Shown: positions 1 through 8,420 of the stretch, piece after piece
Layout: every line of letters starts with the position of its first letter
Numbering within the stretch: position 1 is the stretch's first letter
Source: SZUA-365 sp964635845
GTDB taxonomy: Bacteria > Bacteroidota > Ignavibacteria > SZUA-365
Reading direction: 5' to 3'
DNA length: 35,869 nucleotides
Assembly (NCBI GenBank): GCA_964635845.1
Contig: CAZWNO010000029.1
Span: 1-35,869, forward strand
The notes under the pieces: model-generated
What the model was told of the DNA's origin: nothing
The model's input: the letters and a program-made list of their open reading frames with translations, nothing else
The model's database searches: none
Position numbers and translations under genes: made by a program

Positions 1-1
1 C

Positions 2-481
2 GTGTTCCAGTATGCCGCGCTGTACGATTCGCTCACTGTCCGCCAGAACCTCGAATTCCCGCTGCGGAAGCACACGGAGTCGAGCGAGGAGGAGATCGCC
101 GAGCGCGTATTCGAGCAGCTGCGGCTGGTCGGTCTCGAGGACGCGGTGGACAAGATGCCGTCGGAACTGAGCGGCGGCATGAAGAAGCGCATCGGGCTCG
201 CGCGGGCGATCATCAAGCATCCGCGCATCGTGCTATACGACGAACCGACCGCGGGCCTCGATCCCATCACGGCGCGCGAGATCAGCGAGCTCATCCTCAG
301 TCTCGAGGAGCAGTTCGGCATCACGTCGATCACTGTGACGCATGACCTCGAATGCGCCCGCATCATCGCGAACCGCATCTATATTCTCGATGACGGCGTG
401 TTCCAGCACAGCGGCAGTTTCGAGGAATTGAAAGCCTCAACCGATCCGTACACACGGGCATTCTTTCAGGTAGTACTATGA
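2..481 (+). CDS. MlaF-type ABC transporter ATPase, 5' truncated
   Basis: This is the C-terminal 159 residues of an ABC ATPase; the N-terminus with Walker A lies before the window. Visible are the Q-loop (VFQYAALYDSLTV at the very start), the signature LSGGMKKRIGLARAI, Walker B with catalytic Glu (IVLYDEPTAGLDP) and the H-loop (TVTHD). The LSGGM variant of the signature and the Q-loop context are typical of the MlaF/Ttg2A branch, which powers phospholipid or lipid movement between inner and outer membranes together with an MlaE permease and an MCE protein. The stop overlaps the MCE gene start by 4 bases (ATGA), so the two are surely co-translated. The MlaE permease is expected just upstream, outside the window. 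Function is inferred from family and context; the substrate is not visible. Confidence 0.88.
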   Translation: MFQYAALYDSLTVRQNLEFPLRKHTESSEEEIAERVFEQLRLVGLEDAVDKMPSELSGGMKKRIGLARAIIKHPRIVLYDEPTAGLDPITAREISELILSLEEQFGITSITVTHDLECARIIANRIYILDDGVFQHSGSFEELKASTDPYTRAFFQVVL

Positions 482-1560
482 AGAAGACCAGCCTCTCTCG
501 TGCACGCGTGGGATTTCTCATCTTTGTCGGCGTTCTCGCCTTCACGGTCGGGATATTCTTCGTCGGTGAGAAGAGCCAGCTTTTCAGCCGGGCATTTTAC
601 GTGCGTGTGAATTTCGCCAACGTCGAGGGCGTCAAACCCGGCGCCGCGGTCATGCTCTCGGGATATAACGTGGGAACGGTAACGGATATACGTCTCACTC
701 CGAAAGCCGACTCCATCCGCCTGCTCCTGCGCATAGACTACGACGTCCGCAATTTCATCAAGACGGATTCGAAGGCCGAAATCAAACAGGAGGGCCTTGT
801 CGGAAATAAATTCATCAGCGTGAGCATCGGCTCGCCGAAAGCGGAAAACCTTCCCGACTACGGTTTCATCTACGGCGTACCACCGTTCGCCCTCAGCAGC
901 GTCGCGGACAATTTCATTTCCATCGCCGACACGGTCAAGCTCGTCGCGAATGAACTCAACATTCTCCTGCACCGGATGAACACCGGCGGCGGCACCGTGG
1001 GCAAACTCCTGACCGACGATGAATTCTACACCCGCCTTGTCAGCGTCGCGGCGGAAATGGAGCAAGGTCTGCAGCTGACCAACAAGCAGCTCGGCGAACT
1101 GTCGAAGCTGCTCTCGAGCAGTGTCCGGACGCTCGACGCCATCGCCGTGAAGGCCGACACCGCGATGGACAACACCGTGCGCATGACCGACCATGCGGCG
1201 TCGATCCTCAAGAAAGTCGACGACGGGGACGGGACGCTGGGATTACTCATGAACGATCGGTCGCTGTACGACTCGCTCGTCACGTTCCTCACGGCGCTCA
1301 CGGACGTGACCTACGACGCGGGCAATGCGGCGGAGCAGGCCGCGAGAAGCATTCACGCCATGCGCGAGCACTGGCTGTTCGGCCGCGTGTTCGCGGGTGA
1401 GGACTTCGAGTCGGAAGAGCCGGTGCAATCGTCCTACGTCCGGAAGATGCGCGAACTGCAGCGGCGTCTGAAGGAGCTGGAGAAGCGCGAAGCGGAGCTC
1501 CGCACGCAGCGGGACGGGAAGGGCACACAGCAGGGAGGCGGCGAGCCGAAAGGCAAATGA
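478..1560 (+). CDS. MlaD/MCE family lipid-transport protein
   Basis: The product is 360 residues. It has a short basic N-terminus, one transmembrane segment (about residues 10-30, GFLIFVGVLAFTVGIFFVG), then an MCE domain (about 38-115, containing VEGVKPGAAVMLSGYNVGTV) and a long helical region. The C-terminus (about 320-360) is a highly charged coiled coil ending in a Gly/Lys-rich tail. In the family, MCE domains form hexameric rings in the periplasm that bind lipid and dock on the MlaE-MlaF transporter. The start overlaps the upstream ATPase stop (ATGA at 478-481), which fixes it, and the stop overlaps the next gene. The long C-terminal part resembles the helical extensions of single-MCE proteins that may form a tube towards the outer membrane; that is inference. 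Confidence 0.9.
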   Translation: MKKTSLSRARVGFLIFVGVLAFTVGIFFVGEKSQLFSRAFYVRVNFANVEGVKPGAAVMLSGYNVGTVTDIRLTPKADSIRLLLRIDYDVRNFIKTDSKAEIKQEGLVGNKFISVSIGSPKAENLPDYGFIYGVPPFALSSVADNFISIADTVKLVANELNILLHRMNTGGGTVGKLLTDDEFYTRLVSVAAEMEQGLQLTNKQLGELSKLLSSSVRTLDAIAVKADTAMDNTVRMTDHAASILKKVDDGDGTLGLLMNDRSLYDSLVTFLTALTDVTYDAGNAAEQAARSIHAMREHWLFGRVFAGEDFESEEPVQSSYVRKMRELQRRLKELEKREAELRTQRDGKGTQQGGGEPKGK

Positions 1561-2459
1561 AAATCCTGGTGCTCGGACATCTGGTCCTCGACGAAATCCA
1601 CAGCTATGAAGGAAAGGTGTACCGGACACCCGGAGGGATCACCTTTCCGCTGACCGCGCTGAGCGCGCTGATGGCCTTCGGCGACGAACTGCTGCCGGTA
1701 TTCCCCTACGGGAAGGACGCCAACGAAGTCATGCAGACGCTCGCGAAGGAATTTCCCGCGATCGATGCGCGGCATTGCTGGACCGTGAACCAGGACACCA
1801 CGCGGGTTCGGCTCTTCCATGTTTCCTCCTCGCAGTACAACACGCAGCTGGTGCGGAGTCTCGGTCCGATCCCGCCCGATCGCATCCTGCCCGTGCTCGC
1901 GGTCGCGGATCTGGTCTATCTCAATATGATGACCGGTCAGGACATATCGCTCGAAACTGCCGCACTCCTGCGCGGGAGCGGTCGTCTCGTCTACATCGAT
2001 CTGCACATGATCGCCTATCGCGTCCACGCGGATGGCCGCCGCGAACCGGCACCCGCGGAACACTGGAAGCAATGGGTGAATGCCGGGGACGTGCTGCAGT
2101 GCAACGAGCGCGAATTCGAGGCGCTGGTTCCCGCCGATAGCGAGGCGGAGCGGGTGCGAATGCTGTTCGACGTCGCCGCGCCGCGCCTGTTCGTGCTGAC
2201 GCGCGCCGAAGCGGGCGCGGATCTCTACAGCGCTCCGGCGGACGCTCTGCATGTTCCAGCGCTGCCTCCGCCGCGGCTCGTCGATGCGACAGGCTGCGGT
2301 GACGCATTCGGAAGCACGCTCGCATTGGGACTCGCGCGAGGCGAGCACCTGACCGACGCCGCGGCCAGGGCGGCGCGTGCGGCGTCCTTCGTCGCCGGCC
2401 TCCCCGGATCGCAGGGTATGTCCGGGCTGCGGACGCATATGCTGCGGGGTGCGGCATGA
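1557..2459 (+). CDS. PfkB-family carbohydrate kinase
   Basis: A 300-residue ribokinase-fold sugar kinase. The N-terminal glycine motif (TPGGITFPLTALSALMAFG, about 24-42) and the C-terminal PfkB signature DATGCGDAFG (243-252) with catalytic base Asp249 are present. The signature has Cys where Ala is usual (GCGD for GAGD). It should transfer phosphate from ATP to a sugar or nucleoside hydroxyl in the cytoplasm, but the substrate cannot be told from sequence. It is joined by ATGA overlaps both to the MCE gene upstream and to the RmlD-like gene downstream, so a role in activated-sugar or envelope precursor metabolism is plausible but unproven. Confidence 0.85.
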   Translation: MKILVLGHLVLDEIHSYEGKVYRTPGGITFPLTALSALMAFGDELLPVFPYGKDANEVMQTLAKEFPAIDARHCWTVNQDTTRVRLFHVSSSQYNTQLVRSLGPIPPDRILPVLAVADLVYLNMMTGQDISLETAALLRGSGRLVYIDLHMIAYRVHADGRREPAPAEHWKQWVNAGDVLQCNEREFEALVPADSEAERVRMLFDVAAPRLFVLTRAEAGADLYSAPADALHVPALPPPRLVDATGCGDAFGSTLALGLARGEHLTDAAARAARAASFVAGLPGSQGMSGLRTHMLRGAA

Positions 2460-3397
2460 AGATCATGATCATCGGCGCCCATGGTCTGCTGGGGCAGAAA
2501 CTCGCGCTGGTGTTCGGCCGCGAAACGAATCACGAGCTACTGCTGACCGATCTCCCCGCGCGTACCTTCTTCATCAACAAGCGCTTTGATTATCAGCAGC
2601 TCGACATCACACGCCTCGGCGATGTCAAAAGCCTCGTCGGTTCCTACCATCCGGAAGTGATCATCAACACCGCTGCGATGACCAATGTCGACGCATGCGA
2701 GGAGGACAGGCTCGCGGCCTGGCGTCTCAACGTCGACGGACTGAAGAACCTGATCATCCCCGCCCGCCGTATCGACGGGTGCCGCATCGTGCAGCTCTCG
2801 AGCGACTATGTCTTCGACGGAAAAGAGGCGCCCTACGACGAGCAGTCGCGGCCCCGTCCGGTGAGCTATTACGGGAAGTCGAAACTGGCCGCGGAGAATG
2901 CGCTGCTCTCGAGTCCCGTCGCGGGGCTCGTCGTACGCACACAGGTTCTGTACGGCACGGGCTACGACGTACGTCCGAACTTCGTCTCCTGGGTCACGGC
3001 GCAGCTCGAAAAAAAGGAACCCTTCCACGTCGTCACCGATCAGAAAGGAAATCCCACACTGGCCGACGATCTGGCATTCGGAATTCTCAAGCTGATCGAG
3101 CGTGGCGCCGAGGGCGTGTACCACGTGTCGGGACCGGAGTCCATCGACCGGCATGCATTCGCAGTGAAGATCGCCGACGCATTCAACCTGGATCCGGACC
3201 TGATCCTGCCGACCACCTCGGCCGAGACAGGGCAGGCGGCCCATCGTCCCCCCGACAGCACGTTCATCACGCTGAAATTCGAAGCCGCGTGCAACGAACG
3301 CCTGAGCGATGTCGCGCGCGGGCTCGAACGCATGCGCCAGCAGCTCCGCGACGGCGCGTCGCATACCGAACTGCTCGCCGACAACAGATTTTTCTAA
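2456..3397 (+). CDS. RmlD-like dTDP-4-dehydrorhamnose reductase family protein
   Basis: The product is 313 residues and is an extended short-chain dehydrogenase. It has the nucleotide-binding glycine motif IIGAHGLLGQKL (6-16), a conserved NTAAMTNVDACE segment (71-82) typical of RmlD, the SSDYVFDG motif (115-122) and the catalytic YxxxK (Tyr139, Lys143). RmlD enzymes reduce dTDP-6-deoxy-L-lyxo-4-hexulose to dTDP-L-rhamnose. No rmlA, rmlB or rmlC is in the window, so the real substrate may differ. It overlaps the PfkB-family gene by 4 bases and is followed 24 bases later by serS. Confidence 0.85.
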   Translation: MKIMIIGAHGLLGQKLALVFGRETNHELLLTDLPARTFFINKRFDYQQLDITRLGDVKSLVGSYHPEVIINTAAMTNVDACEEDRLAAWRLNVDGLKNLIIPARRIDGCRIVQLSSDYVFDGKEAPYDEQSRPRPVSYYGKSKLAAENALLSSPVAGLVVRTQVLYGTGYDVRPNFVSWVTAQLEKKEPFHVVTDQKGNPTLADDLAFGILKLIERGAEGVYHVSGPESIDRHAFAVKIADAFNLDPDLILPTTSAETGQAAHRPPDSTFITLKFEAACNERLSDVARGLERMRQQLRDGASHTELLADNRFF

Positions 3398-3421
3398 CAC
3401 CAGCAAAGGTGAGATACCGAC

Positions 3422-4711
3422 ATGCTCGACATGAAACGCATACGCGAAACCCCGGACGTCGTTCGACAGGGCGTACGGAATAAAAATGAAAAGGGAGATG
3501 TGGATGCGGTGATCGAAATCGACCGCCGCCGCCGCGGGATCATCGCGGAAGCGGAACAGCTCAAGAATACGCGCAACGTGGTTTCGCAGGAGATCGCGCA
3601 GCTGAAAAAGGAAAGGAAGGATGCGGAAGAGAGCATCTCCCGCATGAAGGTGGTTTCCGACACCATCAAGCAGCTCGACGAGGATCTGCGCGCGGTGGAG
3701 GCGGAACTCCGGGACCTCGTGCTGATGCTGCCGAATCTGTGTCACGAGAGTGTGCCCGTCGGGCGCGGCGCCGCGGACAACGTCGAGCTGCGGTCCTGGA
3801 TTCCTCCTCATACCATGCGCCAGAACGAGGAACCCGAGCATCAGGTGCTCGACCATCTGGAACTCGGCCGCAGGCACGACATCCTGGATTTCGAACGCGG
3901 CACAAAGCTCAGCGGCAGCGGATTCCCTCTCTATCTCGGGAAAGGCGCGACGCTCGAGCGCGCGTTGATCAACTTCATGCTCGACACGCATCTGAGGGAG
4001 CATGGCTACCGCGAGGTGTTTCCTCCCTTCGCGGTCAACACCGATTCCATGTACGGCACGGGACAGCTGCCGAAGATGGCCGAAGACATGTACCGCTGCG
4101 TGGATGACGACCTGTATCTGATCCCCACGGCCGAGGTGCCGATCACGAATATCTACCGCGACGAGATTCTTGACGCCGGACAGGTGCCGACGTATTTCTG
4201 CGGGTATTCGGCCTGTTTCCGCCGCGAAGCCGGATCGTACGGCAAACAGACCAAGGGATTCCTGCGCGTCCATCAATTCAACAAGGTCGAGCTGGTCAAG
4301 TTCGTGGAGCCGGAGACCTCGTACGACGAACTCGAGGCTCTCGTCGGGAATGTGGAACACGTCCTGCAGCTGCTCGAGATTCCGTACCGCGTGCTGCTGC
4401 TGTGCACGGGTGATACCTCGTTCGCCTCGGCGAAGACCTATGACATCGAGGTATGGTCACCCGCGGAAAACACCTGGCTCGAGGCCTCGTCCTGCAGCAA
4501 CTTCGAGGACTTCCAGGCGCGGCGCGCGAACATCCGCTATCGTCCCGACGGCGGGCAGGGCAAACCGCGGTTCGTGCATACGCTCAACGGCTCGGGACTG
4601 GCGACGTCGCGCCTCATGGTTGCGATTCTGGAGAACTACCAGACACCCGAGGGAAAGATCATCGTCCCGAAGCCGCTTCAGCCATACACTGGTTTCGCGC
4701 TTATCGGCTGA
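3422..4711 (+). CDS. serS: Seryl-tRNA synthetase
   Basis: A complete 429-residue class II aminoacyl-tRNA synthetase that charges tRNA-Ser. The N-terminal tRNA-binding coiled-coil arm spans about 30-105. Motif 1 lies around 175-205, motif 2 is FRREAGSYGKQTKGF (266-280) and motif 3 contains NGSGLATSRLMVAI near residue 395. The PTAEVP serine-binding loop (235-240) is also present. Length and motif order match bacterial SerRS. The ATG at 3422 is preceded by AAAGGTGAG at a good Shine-Dalgarno distance. It sits in the same transcriptional direction as the sugar-enzyme genes, 24 bases downstream; no T-box or other leader is visible in that short gap. Confidence 0.97.
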   Translation: MLDMKRIRETPDVVRQGVRNKNEKGDVDAVIEIDRRRRGIIAEAEQLKNTRNVVSQEIAQLKKERKDAEESISRMKVVSDTIKQLDEDLRAVEAELRDLVLMLPNLCHESVPVGRGAADNVELRSWIPPHTMRQNEEPEHQVLDHLELGRRHDILDFERGTKLSGSGFPLYLGKGATLERALINFMLDTHLREHGYREVFPPFAVNTDSMYGTGQLPKMAEDMYRCVDDDLYLIPTAEVPITNIYRDEILDAGQVPTYFCGYSACFRREAGSYGKQTKGFLRVHQFNKVELVKFVEPETSYDELEALVGNVEHVLQLLEIPYRVLLLCTGDTSFASAKTYDIEVWSPAENTWLEASSCSNFEDFQARRANIRYRPDGGQGKPRFVHTLNGSGLATSRLMVAILENYQTPEGKIIVPKPLQPYTGFALIG

Positions 4712-4798
4712 GATCGTGAATCCGCGCGAGCGGAGATCCCGCGGCCGGGTACCAGTCCGGAATCTTTTCCCGTCACTTGATTGTTGGGTGTGGTTGGC

Positions 4799-5545
4799 AT
4801 GATACAGGCGATTACCATTGATTTCTGGAACACCACCGTCGATTCGCGCAACGGTGCACTTCGGCGCGCTGCGCGCAACCGCGCCCTGGAAAAAGTGTAT
4901 CGCAGCGTCGGCAGGCCCTGGGACGAGGAGGAGGTCTCCGCGGCGTTCGCGCATTCCTACGCGACCTTCGAACAGCACTGGTACGGCGAACAGCGCACGC
5001 TGTCGGCGGCCGAGAGCCTCGATGTCATCTGGCGATATCTCGGACTCGAGGTTCCCGAAGAGCTGCACGCAGAGGTTGTGACCCGAATCGAGGACAGCAT
5101 CATCGAGGGAATGCCCGGGCTGCTTCCGGGCTGTGCGGATGCGCTCGACACGCTCGCGCGGCGGGTTCCGCTGGCGCTGATCTCCGACACGGCTTTCTCC
5201 CCCGGGCGCGCATTGCGCCGGGTCCTCGAAGCGCATGACGTGGATCGCCACTTCGACGCCCTGATCTTCTCCGACGAGACCGGCGTCTCCAAACCGCATC
5301 CGCGGATGTTCCAGCGCGCTCTCGACGCGCTCGGCGCGTCACCGGCCAGCGCGGTGCACATCGGAGACATCGAGCGCACCGACATCGCCGGCGCCAAGGC
5401 GTTCGGGATGCGCGCCATTCTCTTCCGGGGCGACGAGAGCGGGAGGTATCACGGAGAGCAGGATTCCGAGCGCACCGCCGCGGACGCCGTCGCGCATTCC
5501 TGGACCGAAGTGCTCGCCGTACTCGAATCGTGGGGACTGGAATGA
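4799..5545 (+). CDS. HAD-superfamily hydrolase
   Basis: A 248-residue haloacid-dehalogenase-fold hydrolase. Motif I is ITIDFWNTTVD with nucleophile Asp8; the usual +2 acid Asp is replaced by Trp, as also happens in some HAD branches. Motif II is in LALISDT, motif III Lys is in GVSKPHPRMF, and motif IV is HIGDIERTDIAGA. The helical cap between motifs I and II (about 20-110) places it in class C1. The substrate is unknown. The ATG at 4799 gives the proper motif I spacing; an in-frame TTG at 4781 would add only six residues. The stop overlaps the ABC exporter start (ATGA), so the two are coupled. Confidence 0.83.
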   Translation: MIQAITIDFWNTTVDSRNGALRRAARNRALEKVYRSVGRPWDEEEVSAAFAHSYATFEQHWYGEQRTLSAAESLDVIWRYLGLEVPEELHAEVVTRIEDSIIEGMPGLLPGCADALDTLARRVPLALISDTAFSPGRALRRVLEAHDVDRHFDALIFSDETGVSKPHPRMFQRALDALGASPASAVHIGDIERTDIAGAKAFGMRAILFRGDESGRYHGEQDSERTAADAVAHSWTEVLAVLESWGLE

Positions 5546-7290
5546 AATCACTTCTGCGGCTCAAGCCCTATTTCCGGCGCTATCGTCGTACGCTCCTGTG
5601 GGGGATATTCTACATCTTCCTCTCGACGGTCTTCGCCGTGATCGCGCCCGTGATCATCCGCGACGCAGTGGATGGACTGCAGGGAAAGGTGTCGTCGGGT
5701 ACATTGCTGCGCTATGCGCTGCTGCTCGTCGGGATCGCCGCCGCGAGCGGCGTCTTCCTCTACCTGACGCGCCAGACCATCATCGTCGTCTCCCGCCGCA
5801 TCGAATACGATCTCCGCAACGACTTTCTCGAGCACGTGCAGCGTCTCTCGCAGGGTTTCTTTTCGACCACGACGACCGGCGACCTGATGGCCTATGCGAG
5901 CAACGACATCTCCGCGGTGCGCATGTTCGTGGGTCCGGCCGTCATGTACTCCGCCAACACGGTGTTCAGCTTCATCATCATGGTCTGGCTGCTGGTGGAG
6001 ATCGATCCGCTGCTGACGCTGTGGGGATTGCTGCCACTGCCCTTCCTCTCCTATGCCGTGAATCGCGTCGGTTCGCTGATCCACAGGCGCTACGAGGAGA
6101 TCCAGGAACAATACGGCACGCTGACCGCCCGCACACAGGAGAGCATCTCCGGCATCCGCGTCGTGAAAGCCTACCTGCGCGAGGCTTACGAGACTTCCGT
6201 CTTCCATGCGCTGAGCGAGGAGTACCGCGTCCGCAACATGCGCATGGTCAAGATCCAGTCACTGTTCATGCCCATGATCGGCATCCTCGTCGGTTTCTCG
6301 ACGATCCTGATCCTCTGGCTCGGCGGACGCGAGGTCATCGCGGGCAGGCTGACGCTGGGCGAGCTGACGCAGTTCCTGATCTACCTCGGCATGCTGATCT
6401 GGCCGATGGCGGCGATCGGCTGGGTCGTCGGCCTCATCCAGCGCGCGTCGGCCTCGATGAAGCGGCTCGAGCGCGTGCTCGACGCGGTGCCCGACATCAC
6501 AGACGATGACGCGACCGACCATGACATCCGGCGCATCGAAGGGAGGATCAGCTTCGAGGACGTGCATTTCCGCTATTCGCCGGAGGGAGTGGAGGTGTTG
6601 CGCGGGATCACCATCGATGTGCCCGCCGGATCCACGCTCGGCATCATCGGGCTGACAGGGTCGGGGAAAAGCACACTGGTCAATCTCATTCCGAGGCTCG
6701 CCGATGCAACGGAAGGGACCGTACGCATCGACGGTGTCGATATCCGCCGCATCCCCCTCGGTACGCTTCGCAGGCATATCGCCTACGTCACGCAGGAAAC
6801 CTTCCTTTTCTCCGACACGCTCCGCAACAACATCGCATACGGCGTGGATGAACCGGCGGAAGAGGAGGTCCTGTGGGCGGCAGGCATCGCGCAGCTGGAC
6901 AAGGATGTCGCGGATTTCCCCGGGCAATACGAGACGATGCTCGGCGAGCGCGGCATCACGCTGTCGGGAGGGCAGAAGCAACGCGTCAGTCTGGCGCGTG
7001 CGGTGCTCCGGAAACCCAGCATCCTCATCCTCGACGACGCGCTGTCGGCCGTGGACACGCACACGGAGGAAGACATCCTCCTGCGGCTCAGGGACGTGAT
7101 GGCCGAGCGCACGAGCATACTGATCAGTCATCGCATCTCGACGGTGAAGAACGCCGATCATATCATCGTGATCGACGGGGCGCGGATCACCGAGCAGGGG
7201 ACGCACGACGAGCTTGTCGCGCTTCAGGGCCTCTACGCCGATATCCATCAGAAACAACTGCTCGCGGCCGAGTTGGAGGAAATGGAATGA
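5542..7290 (+). CDS. ABC exporter half-transporter (TMD-NBD)
   Basis: The product is 582 residues with an N-terminal six-helix type IV exporter domain (about 10-310) and a C-terminal nucleotide-binding domain. Walker A is GLTGSGKST, the Q-loop YVTQETFLF, the signature LSGGQKQRVSLARA, Walker B ILILDDALSAVD and the H-loop SHRIST. The residue after Walker B Asp is Asp instead of the catalytic Glu. In known heterodimeric exporters (TM287 of TM287/288, BmrC of BmrCD) that change marks the degenerate site, yet no partner half-transporter lies next to it. The start ATG at 5542 overlaps the HAD stop and the gene stop overlaps the DHH gene. Substrate unknown: lipid, drug or peptide are all possible. 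Confidence 0.9.
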   Translation: MKSLLRLKPYFRRYRRTLLWGIFYIFLSTVFAVIAPVIIRDAVDGLQGKVSSGTLLRYALLLVGIAAASGVFLYLTRQTIIVVSRRIEYDLRNDFLEHVQRLSQGFFSTTTTGDLMAYASNDISAVRMFVGPAVMYSANTVFSFIIMVWLLVEIDPLLTLWGLLPLPFLSYAVNRVGSLIHRRYEEIQEQYGTLTARTQESISGIRVVKAYLREAYETSVFHALSEEYRVRNMRMVKIQSLFMPMIGILVGFSTILILWLGGREVIAGRLTLGELTQFLIYLGMLIWPMAAIGWVVGLIQRASASMKRLERVLDAVPDITDDDATDHDIRRIEGRISFEDVHFRYSPEGVEVLRGITIDVPAGSTLGIIGLTGSGKSTLVNLIPRLADATEGTVRIDGVDIRRIPLGTLRRHIAYVTQETFLFSDTLRNNIAYGVDEPAEEEVLWAAGIAQLDKDVADFPGQYETMLGERGITLSGGQKQRVSLARAVLRKPSILILDDALSAVDTHTEEDILLRLRDVMAERTSILISHRISTVKNADHIIVIDGARITEQGTHDELVALQGLYADIHQKQLLAAELEEME

Positions 7291-8303
7291 CACAGCAACA
7301 GCTGCCGATGATTGGAGTCGGGGAGTGCGGAACGATCCTGCGCGGTGCGGAGCGGATCGTACTGACAACCCATGTCAATCCGGATGGCGACGCGCTGGGC
7401 AGCGAATGTGCGCTGCAAAGCGCGCTGACCGCGATGAAAAAGGATGTACGCATCATCAATTGCGACGATCCTCCCGAGAACCTCGGTTTCCTCACCACAT
7501 GCGCGGTGTATGAGACGTATGATCCCGCGGTGCATGACGCGGTCATCGCCGCGGCGGATTTGCTGGTGGCGCTCGATTTCAACGACGTCAGGCGGGTCCG
7601 CCAGATGGAACAGACGTTCCAGCACGCCCGCGGGCGCAAACTCGTCATCGACCACCACCTCGAACCGAAGCCCTTCGCCGATGCGTACTGCAGCATTCCC
7701 GAAGCATCGTCGACCGCGGAAATCGTGTACGACGTGCTCGACGGCGACCAGGCCCTGCTGCCGTATGAAACAGCACTGGGACTGTACGTCGGTATCATGA
7801 CCGATTCCGGGATGTTCCGTTTCGAGCGCACGACGCCGCGCCTGCATCGCATCGCCGCCCGGCTGCTGGAGGCCGGAGTCGATCCCACATCCACCCACCG
7901 GCTGATCTTTGACGATTATCCGATGGGACGCACACAGCTGCTCGGGATGATACTCGCCGGAATCGAGCGGTACTGCGACGGGCGTGTTTCCCTTCTCACT
8001 GTGACAGCGGGAATGTTCACGGACACCGGCACAACCGTCGAGGATGTGGAGAACGTCGTCAACACCGGCCTCGCCATCCGTGGCGTCGAGGCCACCGCGC
8101 TGCTCACGGAGATCGATGGCCGGATCAAGGTGAGTTTCCGTTCACGTGGGGGCATCGCGGTCAACGACATCGCCGGGCAGTTCGGCGGCGGGGGACACCG
8201 GCTTGCGTCGGGTGCGACTGTCGCGGACATTCCTCTCGCGGAATTGAAGCGGCGTGTGGCCGAGGCGCTGTGCGGCGCCGTCCAGAGCGAGTCGTCCTAT
8301 TAA
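7287..8303 (+). CDS. nrnA: DHH/DHHA1 phosphoesterase, NrnA-like
   Basis: A 338-residue cytoplasmic phosphoesterase of the NrnA type (nano-RNase and pAp phosphatase). The DHH domain has the metal-binding motifs LTTHVNPDGDALGSE (27-41), LVALDFND and the DHH motif itself in VIDHHLEP. The C-terminal DHHA1 domain ends with the substrate-binding loop GGGGHRLASGA. The start ATG at 7287 overlaps the ABC transporter stop. The open frame continues upstream for 138 codons, but that extension lies inside the ABC gene in another frame and is not coding. It is the last gene of the first plus-strand cluster. Family members degrade 2-5 nt RNAs, dephosphorylate pAp and in some bacteria hydrolyse linear c-di-AMP products. 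Confidence 0.88.
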   Translation: MTQQQLPMIGVGECGTILRGAERIVLTTHVNPDGDALGSECALQSALTAMKKDVRIINCDDPPENLGFLTTCAVYETYDPAVHDAVIAAADLLVALDFNDVRRVRQMEQTFQHARGRKLVIDHHLEPKPFADAYCSIPEASSTAEIVYDVLDGDQALLPYETALGLYVGIMTDSGMFRFERTTPRLHRIAARLLEAGVDPTSTHRLIFDDYPMGRTQLLGMILAGIERYCDGRVSLLTVTAGMFTDTGTTVEDVENVVNTGLAIRGVEATALLTEIDGRIKVSFRSRGGIAVNDIAGQFGGGGHRLASGATVADIPLAELKRRVAEALCGAVQSESSY

Positions 8304-8314
8304 CCTTGAGACGT

Positions 8315-8350
8315 AAAAAAAACGGCGCCCTCCCCGGCATGGGAAGGGCG
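8315..8350 (-). terminator. Rho-independent terminator for the Spy-like gene
   Basis: Read on the minus strand, a hairpin (CGCCCTTCCC / GGGAGGGCG, arms at 8341-8350 and 8326-8334, one bulged base) is followed by a run of eight T (complement of 8315-8322). It lies 71 bases past the stop of the minus-strand Spy-like gene. For the plus-strand nrnA gene the same hairpin has no U-tract after it, so it is a weaker candidate in that direction. Confidence 0.8.
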
Positions 8351-8420
8351 TTACTGCGTCAAGGAGCGGAGGCTCGCCGTGACGCATTACCTCGCGTCGA
8401 CACCTGACGGTGTTCCATCA

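Noticed and set aside
2537..4360. 607-codon open frame on the minus strand
   Set aside because: It lies antisense to the RmlD-like gene and serS, both of which have full family motifs. Long antisense frames are common in GC-rich DNA. The translation shows no motif.
4712..4798. tRNA or leader RNA after serS
   Set aside because: No cloverleaf, T-box or stable stem with T-run could be drawn; only weak four-to-five-base stems.
8326..8350. Terminator of the plus-strand nrnA gene
   Set aside because: The hairpin has no T-run after it on the plus strand; its T-run is on the minus side. Bidirectional action is possible but unsupported.
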